From NCBI GenBank assembly GCA_945870025.1, contig CAMBQN010000026.1, positions 1 to 37,099 on the forward strand: a stretch of 37,099 nucleotides of DNA, given 5' to 3'. The notes beneath the pieces are model-generated. The model had not been told where the DNA came from. It worked only from the letters and a program-made list of their open reading frames with translations, and ran no database searches. Of the stretch, positions 9,411 through 16,971 are shown piece after piece. Both the position numbers and the translations under genes were made by a program. Numbering within the stretch: the stretch's first letter is position 1; each line of letters starts with the position of its first letter. The DNA is from Akkermansia muciniphila. Lineage in GTDB: Bacteria; Verrucomicrobiota; Kiritimatiellia; RFP12; JAAYNR01.

Positions 9411-10427
9411 TCACCGGCTGGCGCGGGCGAGGGCGATCCAGGGGGCGAGTTCGTCGAGGGTTTGCTTGAACGTGGCGCTGGGCAGTTGCTGAGCCGCGTC
9501 GCTGTAGGCCTCGTTGGGGTTGGGATGGGCTTCGATGACCAGGCCATCGGCGCCCGCGCCAAGCGCGGCTTTGGCGAGGGGCAGTACCAGCGAACGTTTG
9601 CCGGCAGCGTGGCTGGGGTCGACCAGAACCGGCAGGTGGGTCTCCTGTTTGGCCACGGCGACGCCGCCGAGGTCAAGGAGGTTGCGCACCGACTTGTCGA
9701 ACGACCGGAGGCCGCGTTCGCACAGCATCACATTGGAGCAGCCGTTGACCAGGAGATACTCGGCAGCAGCGAGCCACTCCTCGACGGTCGAGGCCATGCC
9801 GCGTTTGAGCAGCACCGGCTTGCGCGCCTGGGCGACCGATTCGAGCAGATCGTAATTCTGCGCGTTGCGCGCGCCGATCTGCAGCACGTCGGCGGTGTCA
9901 TGAACCATCTCCACTTGGGCGGGGCCGAGGATCTCGGTTACCATGGAGACGCCGAACTCCGCCTTTACGTCGCGCATGATCGATATGGCGTCGGCTTTGA
10001 GGCCCTGGAAGTCGTAGGGCGACGTCCGCGGCTTGAAGGCCATGGCGCGGATGAGCGTGACCCCGGCCGCCTTCAGATCGCGCACGGCGGACCGGAACTG
10101 GTCGGCGGTCTCGATCGCGCAGGGGCCTGCGATGATCGCAATGGCGCCGCCGCCGATCGGCGTGCCGTTGACGGTGATGACGGTGTCGTCGGGGTGGTAT
10201 TCGCGCGAGACGAGCTTGTAACGCTGCTGGACGGGCATCACCGATTCGACGATCGGCAGGTTGCCGAGTACCTCGAGCGAGCGGTTGCTGAGTTCGTCGC
10301 CGATGCAGGCGACGACCGTGCGCTCGACGCCGCGGATGACCCGCGGCTGGTAGCGCAGCGTGCGGACGAGTTCACTGACCGACTGGATGTCGGCGTCGGT
10401 TGCATGCGTTTTTAGAACGATTATCAT
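9411..10427 (-). CDS. aroF: 3-deoxy-7-phosphoheptulonate synthase (DAHP synthase)
   Basis: This enzyme catalyses the first step of the shikimate pathway, condensing phosphoenolpyruvate and erythrose 4-phosphate in the cytosol. The 338-residue protein begins with a small ferredoxin-like domain (MIIVLKTHATDADI), as in the AroA-beta/KDO8PS-like form found in Thermotoga and Bacillus-type enzymes. The barrel follows with IAGPCAIET, AFKPRTSPYDFQG and DPSHAAGKRS. The frame extends 14 codons further upstream, but the ATG at 10427 is preferred because it forms an ATGA overlap with the stop of the pseudouridine synthase gene. Gene symbols for this family vary between aroF, aroG and aroA. Confidence 0.93.
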   Translation of the reverse strand: MIIVLKTHATDADIQSVSELVRTLRYQPRVIRGVERTVVACIGDELSNRSLEVLGNLPIVESVMPVQQRYKLVSREYHPDDTVITVNGTPIGGGAIAIIAGPCAIETADQFRSAVRDLKAAGVTLIRAMAFKPRTSPYDFQGLKADAISIMRDVKAEFGVSMVTEILGPAQVEMVHDTADVLQIGARNAQNYDLLESVAQARKPVLLKRGMASTVEEWLAAAEYLLVNGCSNVMLCERGLRSFDKSVRNLLDLGGVAVAKQETHLPVLVDPSHAAGKRSLVLPLAKAALGAGADGLVIEAHPNPNEAYSDAAQQLPSATFKQTLDELAPWIALARASR

Positions 10428-11431
10428 GGCGTTATTATAGCGTCTCCAGACAACGGGAGCAACCGGCAATCTTCATCGATGGAGGTCAGCACGCGTTGCA
10501 TGTCGTCGGGAATGTCGATCTGATAGGAGACCGGGAGTCCGAATTTGGGGTGCCGGAAACTCAATCCGGAGGCGTGTAGCGCTTGGCGATCCATGCGCAA
10601 TACCGATCGGTCGGCATCCGTTAGTCGTCCCTCGCAAAAGCGAATGAAGGCGGTCTCGTCGCGGCCATACAGCTTGTCGCCCACAACCGGATACCCGAGC
10701 GCCAGCAGCGTGGCCCGGATCTGATGCAGGCGCCCGGTGAGCGGCTCGGCCTCGATCAGCGCCACCCCCGGCCGCTGCGCCAACAGCCGGAAACGGGTTT
10801 CGACCCACACCGCTTCCGGTCCCGGCAGGTCGGCGATCGATCCCAAAACCACGCGGCACTTTTTGCGCACGGCCGAAGCGGTGTCGGGCAGTAGCCAGCC
10901 GCCGCCGTTCAATTCGGACGGAAAGGCATCGGCCTCGACCAGGGCGGTGTAGCGCTTGACCACCTGCCGGTTCGCAAATTGCTTGCCGCAGTTGTGCGCG
11001 GCCGCCGGGTTTTTAGCCACCACCACCAGTCCGGAGGTCTCACGGTCGATGCGGTTGACGAGCGAGGGATCGCTCATTCCGCGCACGTCCTTGAGCCAGG
11101 CCCACAACGTGTGGTTGAAATAGCGGCCGCCCGGATGGCAGGGGAGGTTGCCGCTTTTGTTGACGATGAGAAGGTCGGCGTCGTCCGAAACGACGCCGAT
11201 TGTGAAATCGACCGGCGGCTCGGGGATGTCCGAAGTGTCGTAGGCGAGCCGATCGCCCGGTTGGAGCGCTTCATCGGGCAGGCGCATCCGCGCATTGACC
11301 GTGACGTGGCCGGAACGGATCCGATCACACCACCCCGCCCGATCATGGTAAGGGAAGCGGCTGGCCAGAAAGTCGGCCAGCGCCAGCCCCGCCGCAGCCG
11401 CCGGCACGTCAAAAGCGGTTTTTCGTTTCAT
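10424..11431 (-). CDS. RluA-family 23S/tRNA pseudouridine synthase
   Basis: This 335-residue RNA-modifying enzyme isomerises uridine to pseudouridine in rRNA or tRNA. The N-terminal ~65 residues resemble an S4 RNA-binding domain (FLASRFPYHDRAGW...GHVTVNARM). The catalytic motif reads NRIDRETSGLVV with Asp129, matching the RluA HRLDxxTSG pattern except that Asn replaces the usual His. The later RLHQIRATLLALGYPVVGDKLYG segment is diagnostic for the family. The frame also allows a TTG two codons earlier; the ATG at 11431 is preferred. The stop overlaps the DAHP synthase start by four bases. Which RNA site it modifies (RluC, RluD or TruC type) cannot be decided. Confidence 0.88.
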   Translation of the reverse strand: MKRKTAFDVPAAAAGLALADFLASRFPYHDRAGWCDRIRSGHVTVNARMRLPDEALQPGDRLAYDTSDIPEPPVDFTIGVVSDDADLLIVNKSGNLPCHPGGRYFNHTLWAWLKDVRGMSDPSLVNRIDRETSGLVVVAKNPAAAHNCGKQFANRQVVKRYTALVEADAFPSELNGGGWLLPDTASAVRKKCRVVLGSIADLPGPEAVWVETRFRLLAQRPGVALIEAEPLTGRLHQIRATLLALGYPVVGDKLYGRDETAFIRFCEGRLTDADRSVLRMDRQALHASGLSFRHPKFGLPVSYQIDIPDDMQRVLTSIDEDCRLLPLSGDAIITP

Positions 11432-11447
11432 GCTCAAAAGGTCTGAA

Positions 11448-11530
11448 GACTGTGAGACTGTGAGACTGTGAGGCTGTGAGACTGTGAGACAGTGAGGCTG
11501 TGAGACAGTGAGGCTGTGAGGCTGTGAGAC
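11448..11530. repeat. 8-bp tandem repeat array, unit CTGTGAGR
   Basis: About ten head-to-tail copies of an 8-base unit, CTGTGAGA or CTGTGAGG with some CAGTGAGG variants, lie just upstream of the pseudouridine synthase start. There are no unique spacers, so this is not CRISPR. The array faces the complementary array at 11611-11675. Confidence 0.85.
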
Positions 11531-11610
11531 TTGGATGGTAATCGGTTATGCAAATGGGGTCGGTTCACCATGGGGTGCGCGCGAATCTAACCGTAACCTC
11601 TACATTTTCA

Positions 11611-11675
11611 ACCTTACAACCTTACAGTTTTACAGTCTTACAGCCTTACAGTCTTACAGCCTTCCAGCCTTCCAT
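11611..11675. repeat. 8-bp tandem repeat array, unit CTTACAGY
   Basis: This is a second 8-base-period array (CCTTACAA, CTTACAGT, CTTACAGC, decaying to CTTCCAGC) ending just beyond the yidC stop codon. Its unit is the near reverse complement of the array at 11448-11530, so the two can form a long imperfect stem. The intervening 11531-11610 carries no gene. Confidence 0.8.
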
Positions 11676-11680
11676 CCGAT

Positions 11681-13492
11681 TCATCGCGCCTGCCGCCGCC
11701 GCATCTGGCGCGTGGCCGTATCCGGCGGTTCGACCACGATTGCGCCCTCGCCGTCCCGCTTGATCTTGTCGCGGTAGCGCTGCAGCAGCATCTGTAGGAT
11801 CGAAATCCCCTGGCTGACGGTCCAGTAGAGCGAGAGCGCGGCGGGCATCGTGTAGAACATCACCAGCATCATGGCGGGCATCATGATCGTCATCATCTTC
11901 TGCTGCATCGGATCGCCTGTGGACGGCGTCAGGTAGCTCTGAATGCCCATGGTGCCGGCCATCAGAACGGGCAGGATGTTGATCGCGCCGATGAACGGGA
12001 TCATTCCCGCGAATAGGTTTTCAGGCTCGCTCAGGTCGCCGATCCACAGGAACGGCGCGAAGCGCAGCTCGACCGCGCTTCGCAGCACGGTGAACAGGGC
12101 GAAGAAGACCGGAAGTTGCACCAGCATCGGCAGGCAGCTCGACAGCGGGTTGACCTTGTTCTCGCGATAGATGCGCCAGGTTTCCTGTTGGATTTTCTGA
12201 GGATTGTCCTTGTGCAGGACCTGTAGCGCCTTGATTTGCGGCGCCAGGGTTTGCATCCGCTTCATCCCCTCGGTGCTCTTGTGCGTGAGCGGCCAGAAGA
12301 TCACTCGCACGAGGACGGTGAGCAGAATCACGGCCACGCCGTAGTTCGGGATGACGCTGTTGAAGAAGTTGAGGGTCGGCACCAGCAGCTTGCAGAACCA
12401 TTTAAACGTGCCGAATTCCATCACCTCGTCAACCCCGTGGCCGATGGCCTTGAGAACGGCGAGTTTCTTGGGGCCGATGTAGAGGGTCGTGTCCCGCGTG
12501 ACCGTCTCGCCGGGCTGGAGCGTGAAGCCGTCGAATGCGACCGCCGCCGAGAGGCTGCCGACCGGATTTCCCTTGTAACCGGCGGGCGCGGACACGATAT
12601 CCATGCGGAACCCGGCGTTGGTGGTCGTCGACAGAAAGATCTGGGTGAAGAACCGCGACTTGATCGCGACCCACTGTTGCGGGGTCTCGACCGACAGGGA
12701 CGCACGGGGCTTGAGCGGACCCGTCGCGCCGCCGCAGCCGCCGCCGCCGCCGCCGATCGCCCGCGCCACATCGGTCTCCCAATACCGGGTTTTGGCATCT
12801 GTCCAGGCTCCGAACGAATCGACGCCCAAGATGTCATTATTAGACGTTCCGCACTGGAAGGTGCCGAGGGAGACCCAGTTGGACGCGATTCCCATCGGAC
12901 GGTCGGAGGTGTTGCGCAGGCGATCCGTAACTTCGACCCGGTAGAGATCACGCAGCACGATCCGACGTTCGACCGCCAAGCCCTGGGCGGACTGGGTCGT
13001 CAGGGTGACCGTCTGGGTATCGGCCTGGATCGTATAATCGGCATCGGCCGCGATTCCAGGCAGACCCTCCCAGCGCAGTGCCGCCACGGTGTCGAAATCG
13101 AAGACCATCGGGCCGCTATCCGGCTGTAGAGTGGCCTTATGCTCCAGCAGCGTCGCATCGACCACCGCGCCGCCGCGAGATGAGATCGAAACGACCAGCT
13201 CGTCACTGCGTAGGGTGGCGATCTGTTCGGGGAGGCGTGCAACGGCGGATGTGGATACGGTCAGGGCCGCTTCCGGAGCCACCGGCGTTTCGGTTGGGGC
13301 GATTACCGACGCGGGATCGGACGATGCGCGCAAGGTCGCCGAAGCCGCTGCCTCGGGGGAGATCGCCTCTCGTTTTAGGCGTTGCCGAGCCTGCTCTTCA
13401 AACTCCGCCCGAGCGATCTTGTTCTGATAGAGCATCCAGCCCAGCAGGGCGAGGAACAGCAGGCAAACGATTGCGATGTCTTGTTTTTTCAT
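11681..13492 (-). CDS. yidC: Membrane protein insertase YidC
   Basis: YidC inserts and folds inner-membrane proteins, alone or with SecYEG. This 603-residue protein has the Gram-negative layout: an N-terminal membrane anchor (IAIVCLLFLALLGWMLY), a large periplasmic beta domain (about residues 60-340, with a Gly-rich run near 245), then the conserved five-helix core beginning near YGVAVILLTVLVRVIFWPL. Core features include KSTEGMKRMQ, the CLPMLVQLPVFFALF helix and the late PAALSLYWTVS helix, followed by a basic tail. The frame opens 9 codons upstream, but MKKQD at 13492 is the standard YidC start. It follows yidD in the conserved rpmH-rnpA-yidD-yidC order. Confidence 0.97.
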   Translation of the reverse strand: MKKQDIAIVCLLFLALLGWMLYQNKIARAEFEEQARQRLKREAISPEAAASATLRASSDPASVIAPTETPVAPEAALTVSTSAVARLPEQIATLRSDELVVSISSRGGAVVDATLLEHKATLQPDSGPMVFDFDTVAALRWEGLPGIAADADYTIQADTQTVTLTTQSAQGLAVERRIVLRDLYRVEVTDRLRNTSDRPMGIASNWVSLGTFQCGTSNNDILGVDSFGAWTDAKTRYWETDVARAIGGGGGGCGGATGPLKPRASLSVETPQQWVAIKSRFFTQIFLSTTTNAGFRMDIVSAPAGYKGNPVGSLSAAVAFDGFTLQPGETVTRDTTLYIGPKKLAVLKAIGHGVDEVMEFGTFKWFCKLLVPTLNFFNSVIPNYGVAVILLTVLVRVIFWPLTHKSTEGMKRMQTLAPQIKALQVLHKDNPQKIQQETWRIYRENKVNPLSSCLPMLVQLPVFFALFTVLRSAVELRFAPFLWIGDLSEPENLFAGMIPFIGAINILPVLMAGTMGIQSYLTPSTGDPMQQKMMTIMMPAMMLVMFYTMPAALSLYWTVSQGISILQMLLQRYRDKIKRDGEGAIVVEPPDTATRQMRRRQAR

Positions 13493-13523
13493 AAGGGTAA
13501 CACAGAACAGGGAACACACATTT

Positions 13524-13742
13524 TTAGAGCGGTGGAACCGGATCCTCTCCGCACGGTCCGAAGGGCCTGCAGCGGACGATGCGTCGCAACGCCAGCCACA
13601 GCCCGCGCCACGGGCCGTGCGTACGGAGCGCGCCGATGCAATACTCGGAGCACGACGGTGTGAAACGACAGCACGGGCCGATGAGCGGCCCGAGCGCCAC
13701 TTGATAGCCGCGGACGCACAGAATCAACAGCCGACTCAACAC
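13524..13742 (-). CDS. yidD: Membrane protein insertion efficiency factor YidD
   Basis: YidD is a small amphipathic inner-membrane-associated protein that assists YidC-dependent insertion. Family hallmarks are visible: YQVALGPLIG, CCRFTPSCSEYCIGALRTHG and the Cys-containing RCRPFGPCGEDPVP tail. The open frame runs upstream to an ATG at 13781, but I prefer the GTG at 13742 (72 residues, MLSRLLIL...). A strong AAAGGAG site at 13751-13757 sits 8 bases before it, and this start overlaps the rnpA stop (13736-13738), which gives translational coupling. The longer form (85 residues) is the alternative. Confidence 0.93.
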   Translation of the reverse strand: MLSRLLILCVRGYQVALGPLIGPCCRFTPSCSEYCIGALRTHGPWRGLWLALRRIVRCRPFGPCGEDPVPPL

Positions 13743-14167
13743 GACTCCGACTCCTTTCGGCAGAGACCGACCCTTCGGCAAACGGCCAGAAAATCCTCGG
13801 CCACGGCCCGTCCTCCCGCATCGACGATCCGCGCCCGCGCGATCAGAATGAGGTCAACGCCATCGCGCAGCACATGCCGATTCAGCCGGAACGCCTCGCG
13901 CATCAGGCGCCGCGCCCGGTTTCGCTCGACCGCCGTATGCAGTGCGCGCTTGCTGGTCACCACTCCGACCCGGCGCGCCGTGCCCTCTGCTGGTTTTGAC
14001 CAGATTACGATGTACCGGCCCGCAATCGACCGACCTGCGTCAAAAACAGCCCGATACTGCGGGGACGTGAGACGGGCCGAACGCGGCAAACAATAACGAA
14101 CCGGCGGTGATACAACCACCGTCGCGTGCGCCTGGGTGTCTGGAACGTGAGCGCCCGTGCCGGTCAT
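13736..14167 (-). CDS. rnpA: Ribonuclease P protein component
   Basis: This is the protein subunit of RNase P, which matures the 5' ends of tRNAs together with the RnpB RNA. The product is 143 residues. The core starts at RYCLPRSARLTSPQYRAVFDAG and contains the basic RNR signature in AVERNRARRLMREAFR, the RNA-binding helix of the family. An unusually long N-terminal extension of ~25 residues (MTGTGAHVPDTQAH...) precedes the core; the start could lie further in. The gene starts 16 bases after rpmH, and its end overlaps yidD. Confidence 0.93.
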   Translation of the reverse strand: MTGTGAHVPDTQAHATVVVSPPVRYCLPRSARLTSPQYRAVFDAGRSIAGRYIVIWSKPAEGTARRVGVVTSKRALHTAVERNRARRLMREAFRLNRHVLRDGVDLILIARARIVDAGGRAVAEDFLAVCRRVGLCRKESESC

Positions 14168-14183
14168 GGCGTCATCCGCCAGG

Positions 14184-14318
14184 TTAGATGGTCAGGCGCG
14201 CGCGGCCCTTTTGACGGCGGCGGGCCAGGATCTTGCGTCCGCCCTTGGTCGCCATGCGGGCGCGAAACCCGATCTTGCGGGCGCGTTTGATTTTGGAAGG
14301 CTGCCATAGCTGCTTCAT
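14184..14318 (-). CDS. rpmH: 50S ribosomal protein L34
   Basis: A 44-residue, highly basic protein is read directly from the sequence: it starts [18 protein letters not shown] and continues through [22 protein letters not shown]. This matches L34, including the KRxRxxGFRxRMATxxGRxxLxRRRxKGR pattern. The family length is 44-46 residues. A strong GAGGAG ribosome site precedes the ATG by about 8 bases. A longer 71-codon frame overlaps it out of register (14164-14379), but that product has no family features. First gene of the rpmH-rnpA-yidD-yidC operon. Confidence 0.97.
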   Translation of the reverse strand: MKQLWQPSKIKRARKIGFRARMATKGGRKILARRRQKGRARLTI

Positions 14319-14375
14319 GCTCGTGCTCCTCGGTACGTCGGGTTTTCGTCAGGTTTTCAGGGAAATGAGGGGGTA

Positions 14376-14404
14376 ACAATAGCCGATCAGCGAGTTGAAG
14401 TCAA
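14376..14404 (-). promoter_or_regulatory. Sigma-70-like promoter of the rpmH operon
   Basis: Read on the minus strand, a TTGACT -35 box (14399-14404) is followed after exactly 17 bases by a TATTGT -10 box (14376-14381). That gives 5 of 6 and 4 of 6 consensus matches. It lies ~58 bases upstream of the rpmH start codon, in the correct orientation. Confidence 0.65.
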
Positions 14405-14434
14405 TCAGGTTTTTTTGACGTTGGATGCGCCCGA

Positions 14435-14558
14435 CAGCAATTCTAATTATGACAGCCGCTATCGGGATCCAAATCGGGATCGGGACCGAAATCGACGAGA
14501 AAGCAAGGAAGTCGACTCCGATAGCGATTTCGACTGTACGGATGTGCTCATAATTAGA
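14435..14558. repeat. Long hairpin element A with TCTAATTATGA termini
   Basis: A perfect 11-base inverted repeat, TCTAATTATGA at 14442-14452 and TCATAATTAGA at 14548-14558, encloses a ~95-base interior. The interior is made of degenerate six-base units (ATCGGG, ATCGAA and similar) that are themselves partly self-complementary, for example CGAAATCG at 14487-14494 against CGATTTCG at 14525-14532. The left end CAGCAATTCTAATTA (14435-14449) is identical to the left end of the element at 36821. It lies between the divergent rpmH and sulfatase operons. No coding potential was recognised. Confidence 0.8.
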
Positions 14559-14723
14559 CCATTTGTTGTGTCTTAAAGGATCGAGAAGGGACGATTTCCA
14601 CACCGTTTAGAAAAAATTTGCTATTATTTGCCTGTCCCCGGTTTCCCCCCGGGTTTCCCGCTCAAGGGAAAGATGCCGGCTCCCGTCAAGTTGCCGACTT
14701 GAGCGATTGAACGGAAGGACGAC
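14559..14723. other. Spacer upstream of the sulfatase island
   Basis: No gene is visible. The stretch holds an AT-rich part near 14610-14632, where a promoter could lie but no box pair is convincing. A C/G-rich tract near 14634-14660 follows, then a small nested inverted-repeat cluster: GCTCAAG at 14670-14676 against CTTGAGC at 14698-14704, and TCAAGT at 14686-14691 against ACTTGA at 14697-14702. This structured leader immediately precedes the sulfatase transcripts and could fold in the mRNA. Confidence 0.4.
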
Positions 14724-14771
14724 ATGGCGCAACGAAGACCCAATGTAAGTAGGTTAGGGCCAGGCACATGA
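14724..14771 (+). pseudogene. Possible fossil sulfatase start (15 codons) upstream of sulfatase 1
   Basis: The 15-codon frame reads MAQRRPNVSRLGPGT and has a good GGAAGG ribosome site 6 bases before its ATG. Its M-x(4)-PNV opening matches the start of the five sulfatases in this window (M-x(1-3)-K/R-PNI/V). After PNV the similarity ends. Its stop codon overlaps the start of the next sulfatase (ATGA), whose own ribosome site is weak. It may be the remnant of a deleted sulfatase now acting as a leader ORF. Chance resemblance is possible given only eight informative residues. Confidence 0.35.
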
Positions 14772-16204
14772 ACGAGAAACCCAACATCGTGTTCGTTTTC
14801 GCCGACGAATGGCCGGCGCACGCCACCGGCTACGCCGGCGATCCGAACTGCGAAACGCCGGTATTGGATCGGCTGGCCGCGGAGAGCGTCAACGTGACAC
14901 ACGCCGTCTCCGGTTGCCCGGTCTGCTGCCCCTACCGCGCCAGCCTGATGACCGGACAGTATCCATTGACCCACGGCGTCTACATCAACGACGTGGAACT
15001 GGACCCGAACTGCGTATCCATCGCCCGCGCCTTCGGGGAAGGCGGTTATTGCACCGCCTACATCGGCAAGTGGCACCTGTACGGCAGCCCCGACGGCCAG
15101 TACGGGCGCCGGTACGCCGTGGTGCCGCGCGACTACCAGTTGGGCTTCGACTACTGGAAAGGGTTCGAGTGTTGTCATGACTACAACGACTCGCCCTACT
15201 TTTTCAACGACGATCCGACCCCGCGCAAGTGGGAGGGTTACGACGCGCTGGCCCAGAGCCGGGATGCGGCCCAATACATCCGGGACCATGCGAACGGCGA
15301 GAAGCCGTTCATGCTGATGCTGTCGTGGGGGCCGCCTCATTTCCCGTTGCATACGGCGCCGGATGAGTACCGCCAGCGCTACGAAGGGCGGGAAATACGC
15401 CTGCGGCCCAACGTGCCGCCCGCCCTGCGCGAAACAGCCGCGGAGGAACTGCGCGGCTGCTATGCGCACATCGCGGCGCTTGATGATGGCCTGAGGCTCG
15501 TCCTCGACGCCATTCGGGAGGCGGGCATCGAGCAGAACACGATGGTTGTTTTCACGTCCGATCACGGCGACATGTTCCGCAGCCAGGGCGTAGAGACGAA
15601 GCTGTATCCGTGGGACGAGTCCGTCCGGGTCCCGTTCCTGCTGCGCTGGCCGGGGTTGCCCGGCGCCGCTGGCCGCAACCTCGCGCTGCCGCTGGACGCC
15701 CCGGACATCATGCCGACACTGCTCGGCCTCTGCGGCCTTCCGGTTCCCAAGACCGTGGAAGGGCGCGACTGGTCGCCGTTCTTCCGCGGGGAGGCGCAGC
15801 CGACCGGCGAAGAGGCCGCGTTGCTCACCATGCCGGCCGAGTTCACGTGGCTCCTGATCACCGGGATGAAAGCCTACCGCGGCCTGTTCACGAACCGCTA
15901 CACCTATGTGCGCAACACCGATGGGCCGTGGTTGCTCTATGACCGCAAGGCGGATCCCTACCAGATGCGCAACCTGGCAAGCGATCCTGCGCACGCGCCT
16001 GTCCGGGCGCGCCTCGAAGCCGAATTGCAGCAACGGCTGGATCGGCAGGGAGACGAGTTCCTGGACGGGCGCCGCTATCTCGAACGCGACGGCCTCACCC
16101 ATTATGGCGAGGTGAAGTATGAAGCGTCCCAGCCCTGGGTAGATCCGTGGCAATGCCACCGAGCAGAGGCGGCTTGTTTCGAGAAGGAGAAGAGCGAAAG
16201 ATGA
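14768..16204 (+). CDS. Type I sulfatase 1 (C-C-P-Y-R motif)
   Basis: This 478-residue alkaline-phosphatase-superfamily sulfatase hydrolyses a sulfate ester with a formylglycine made from Cys. Visible parts are PNIVFVFADEW (metal-binding Asp), the modification motif C53-C-P-Y-R57 followed by ASLMTG, YIGKWHLYG near residue 100, and FTSDHGDM near 262. The C-terminal subdomain carries LLYDRKADPYQMRNLA. Tyr at the usual Ser/Thr position of C-x-P-S-R is less common. There is no signal peptide. Its ATG overlaps the stop of a 15-codon upstream frame, and its own stop overlaps the DUF1961-like start (ATGA). Substrate unknown. Confidence 0.92.
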   Translation: MNEKPNIVFVFADEWPAHATGYAGDPNCETPVLDRLAAESVNVTHAVSGCPVCCPYRASLMTGQYPLTHGVYINDVELDPNCVSIARAFGEGGYCTAYIGKWHLYGSPDGQYGRRYAVVPRDYQLGFDYWKGFECCHDYNDSPYFFNDDPTPRKWEGYDALAQSRDAAQYIRDHANGEKPFMLMLSWGPPHFPLHTAPDEYRQRYEGREIRLRPNVPPALRETAAEELRGCYAHIAALDDGLRLVLDAIREAGIEQNTMVVFTSDHGDMFRSQGVETKLYPWDESVRVPFLLRWPGLPGAAGRNLALPLDAPDIMPTLLGLCGLPVPKTVEGRDWSPFFRGEAQPTGEEAALLTMPAEFTWLLITGMKAYRGLFTNRYTYVRNTDGPWLLYDRKADPYQMRNLASDPAHAPVRARLEAELQQRLDRQGDEFLDGRRYLERDGLTHYGEVKYEASQPWVDPWQCHRAEAACFEKEKSER

Positions 16205-16971
16205 CGGACCGCAAGCATGAGAACTGCCACGAAGGCGAATGGCGAATGGTTCTTGCCGATAACGGCAGCGGCGATTGGCGTGAGAAGTGGTTCTTGGACG
16301 GCGATACCGCCACGGTCGAGAACACGCCACAGGGCATGATTCTGCGCGCCGGACCGGACATCAAGGACAACGGCGACAGCATGGTGCTCTGGACCCGCGA
16401 CAGCTTTGTCGGGGATGTGAAGATCGAATACGAATTCACGCGCCACGACCGCGCTGTCGAGGGCGTGAACATCATCTACCTGAAAGCCACGGGCATCGGG
16501 ACGCCGCCCTACGACAAGGACATCGCGGCCTGGGCGAACCTCCGTAACCGGGCGCGGATGCCGTTGTACTTCAACTACATGAATGCCCTGCACATCAGCT
16601 ACTCGGTCGGTCTGCCCGACGTGGAGGGGGAATACATCCGCGCCCGGCGCTATCCGGCGCCAGTCAACGTGCCGTTCCAAAAGGTGACCGAGATCGAAGG
16701 GACCCATTGGGGCACTGGCCTGTTCAAGCTGGACGTGCCGTATCGGCTCACGATCGTCAGCGTGGGCAACGTCATGACTTTCGACGTTTGCGGCGACGGC
16801 AGGAATGAGCGCTTTGAGTGGGATGTTTCGAAGTTTCCGCCGCTCTCCGAAGGGCGCATCGGGTTGCGCGTCATGCCATGCCGCATATCCCAAATCAAGA
16901 CTTTTCGAGTGTTTGAGAGACGGATCGTTTACCAGTCGTTTGCGAATAAGTTAGGAGAACAAAAGCCATGA
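16201..16971 (+). CDS. DUF1961-like, concanavalin-fold protein
   Basis: This 256-residue protein starts at the ATG overlapping the sulfatase 1 stop, with an AAGGAG-like site upstream. The frame is open 18 codons further upstream, inside the sulfatase. Segments such as VKIEYEFTRHDRAVEGVNIIYLKA, MPLYFNYMNALHISYS and YRLTIVSVGNVMTFDV resemble the DUF1961 family, which I recall as a beta-jelly-roll, concanavalin-like fold seen near sulfatases and carbohydrate genes. It could bind or cleave the desulfated glycan, but no catalytic residues can be named. No signal peptide is present, which matches the flanking sulfatases. Its end overlaps the next sulfatase start by four bases. Family assignment is from memory of the sequence style. 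Confidence 0.65.
   Translation: MTDRKHENCHEGEWRMVLADNGSGDWREKWFLDGDTATVENTPQGMILRAGPDIKDNGDSMVLWTRDSFVGDVKIEYEFTRHDRAVEGVNIIYLKATGIGTPPYDKDIAAWANLRNRARMPLYFNYMNALHISYSVGLPDVEGEYIRARRYPAPVNVPFQKVTEIEGTHWGTGLFKLDVPYRLTIVSVGNVMTFDVCGDGRNERFEWDVSKFPPLSEGRIGLRVMPCRISQIKTFRVFERRIVYQSFANKLGEQKP

Noticed and set aside
11448-11675. Possible CRISPR array
   Set aside because: The units are only 8 bases and directly adjacent, with no unique spacers and no cas genes nearby.
14164-14379. A 71-codon frame at the rpmH locus
   Set aside because: It is out of frame with rpmH; the 44-codon L34 frame matches the family exactly and has a strong ribosome site.
14319-14767. Chromosome origin next to rpmH
   Set aside because: rpmH often lies near dnaA and oriC, but no dnaA gene and no cluster of DnaA boxes was seen here.
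14624-16330. A 568-codon minus-strand open frame across sulfatase 1
   Set aside because: It lies fully antisense to a clear sulfatase, is rich in Arg, Gly, Val and Ala as expected for an antisense GC-rich frame, and shows no family motif.
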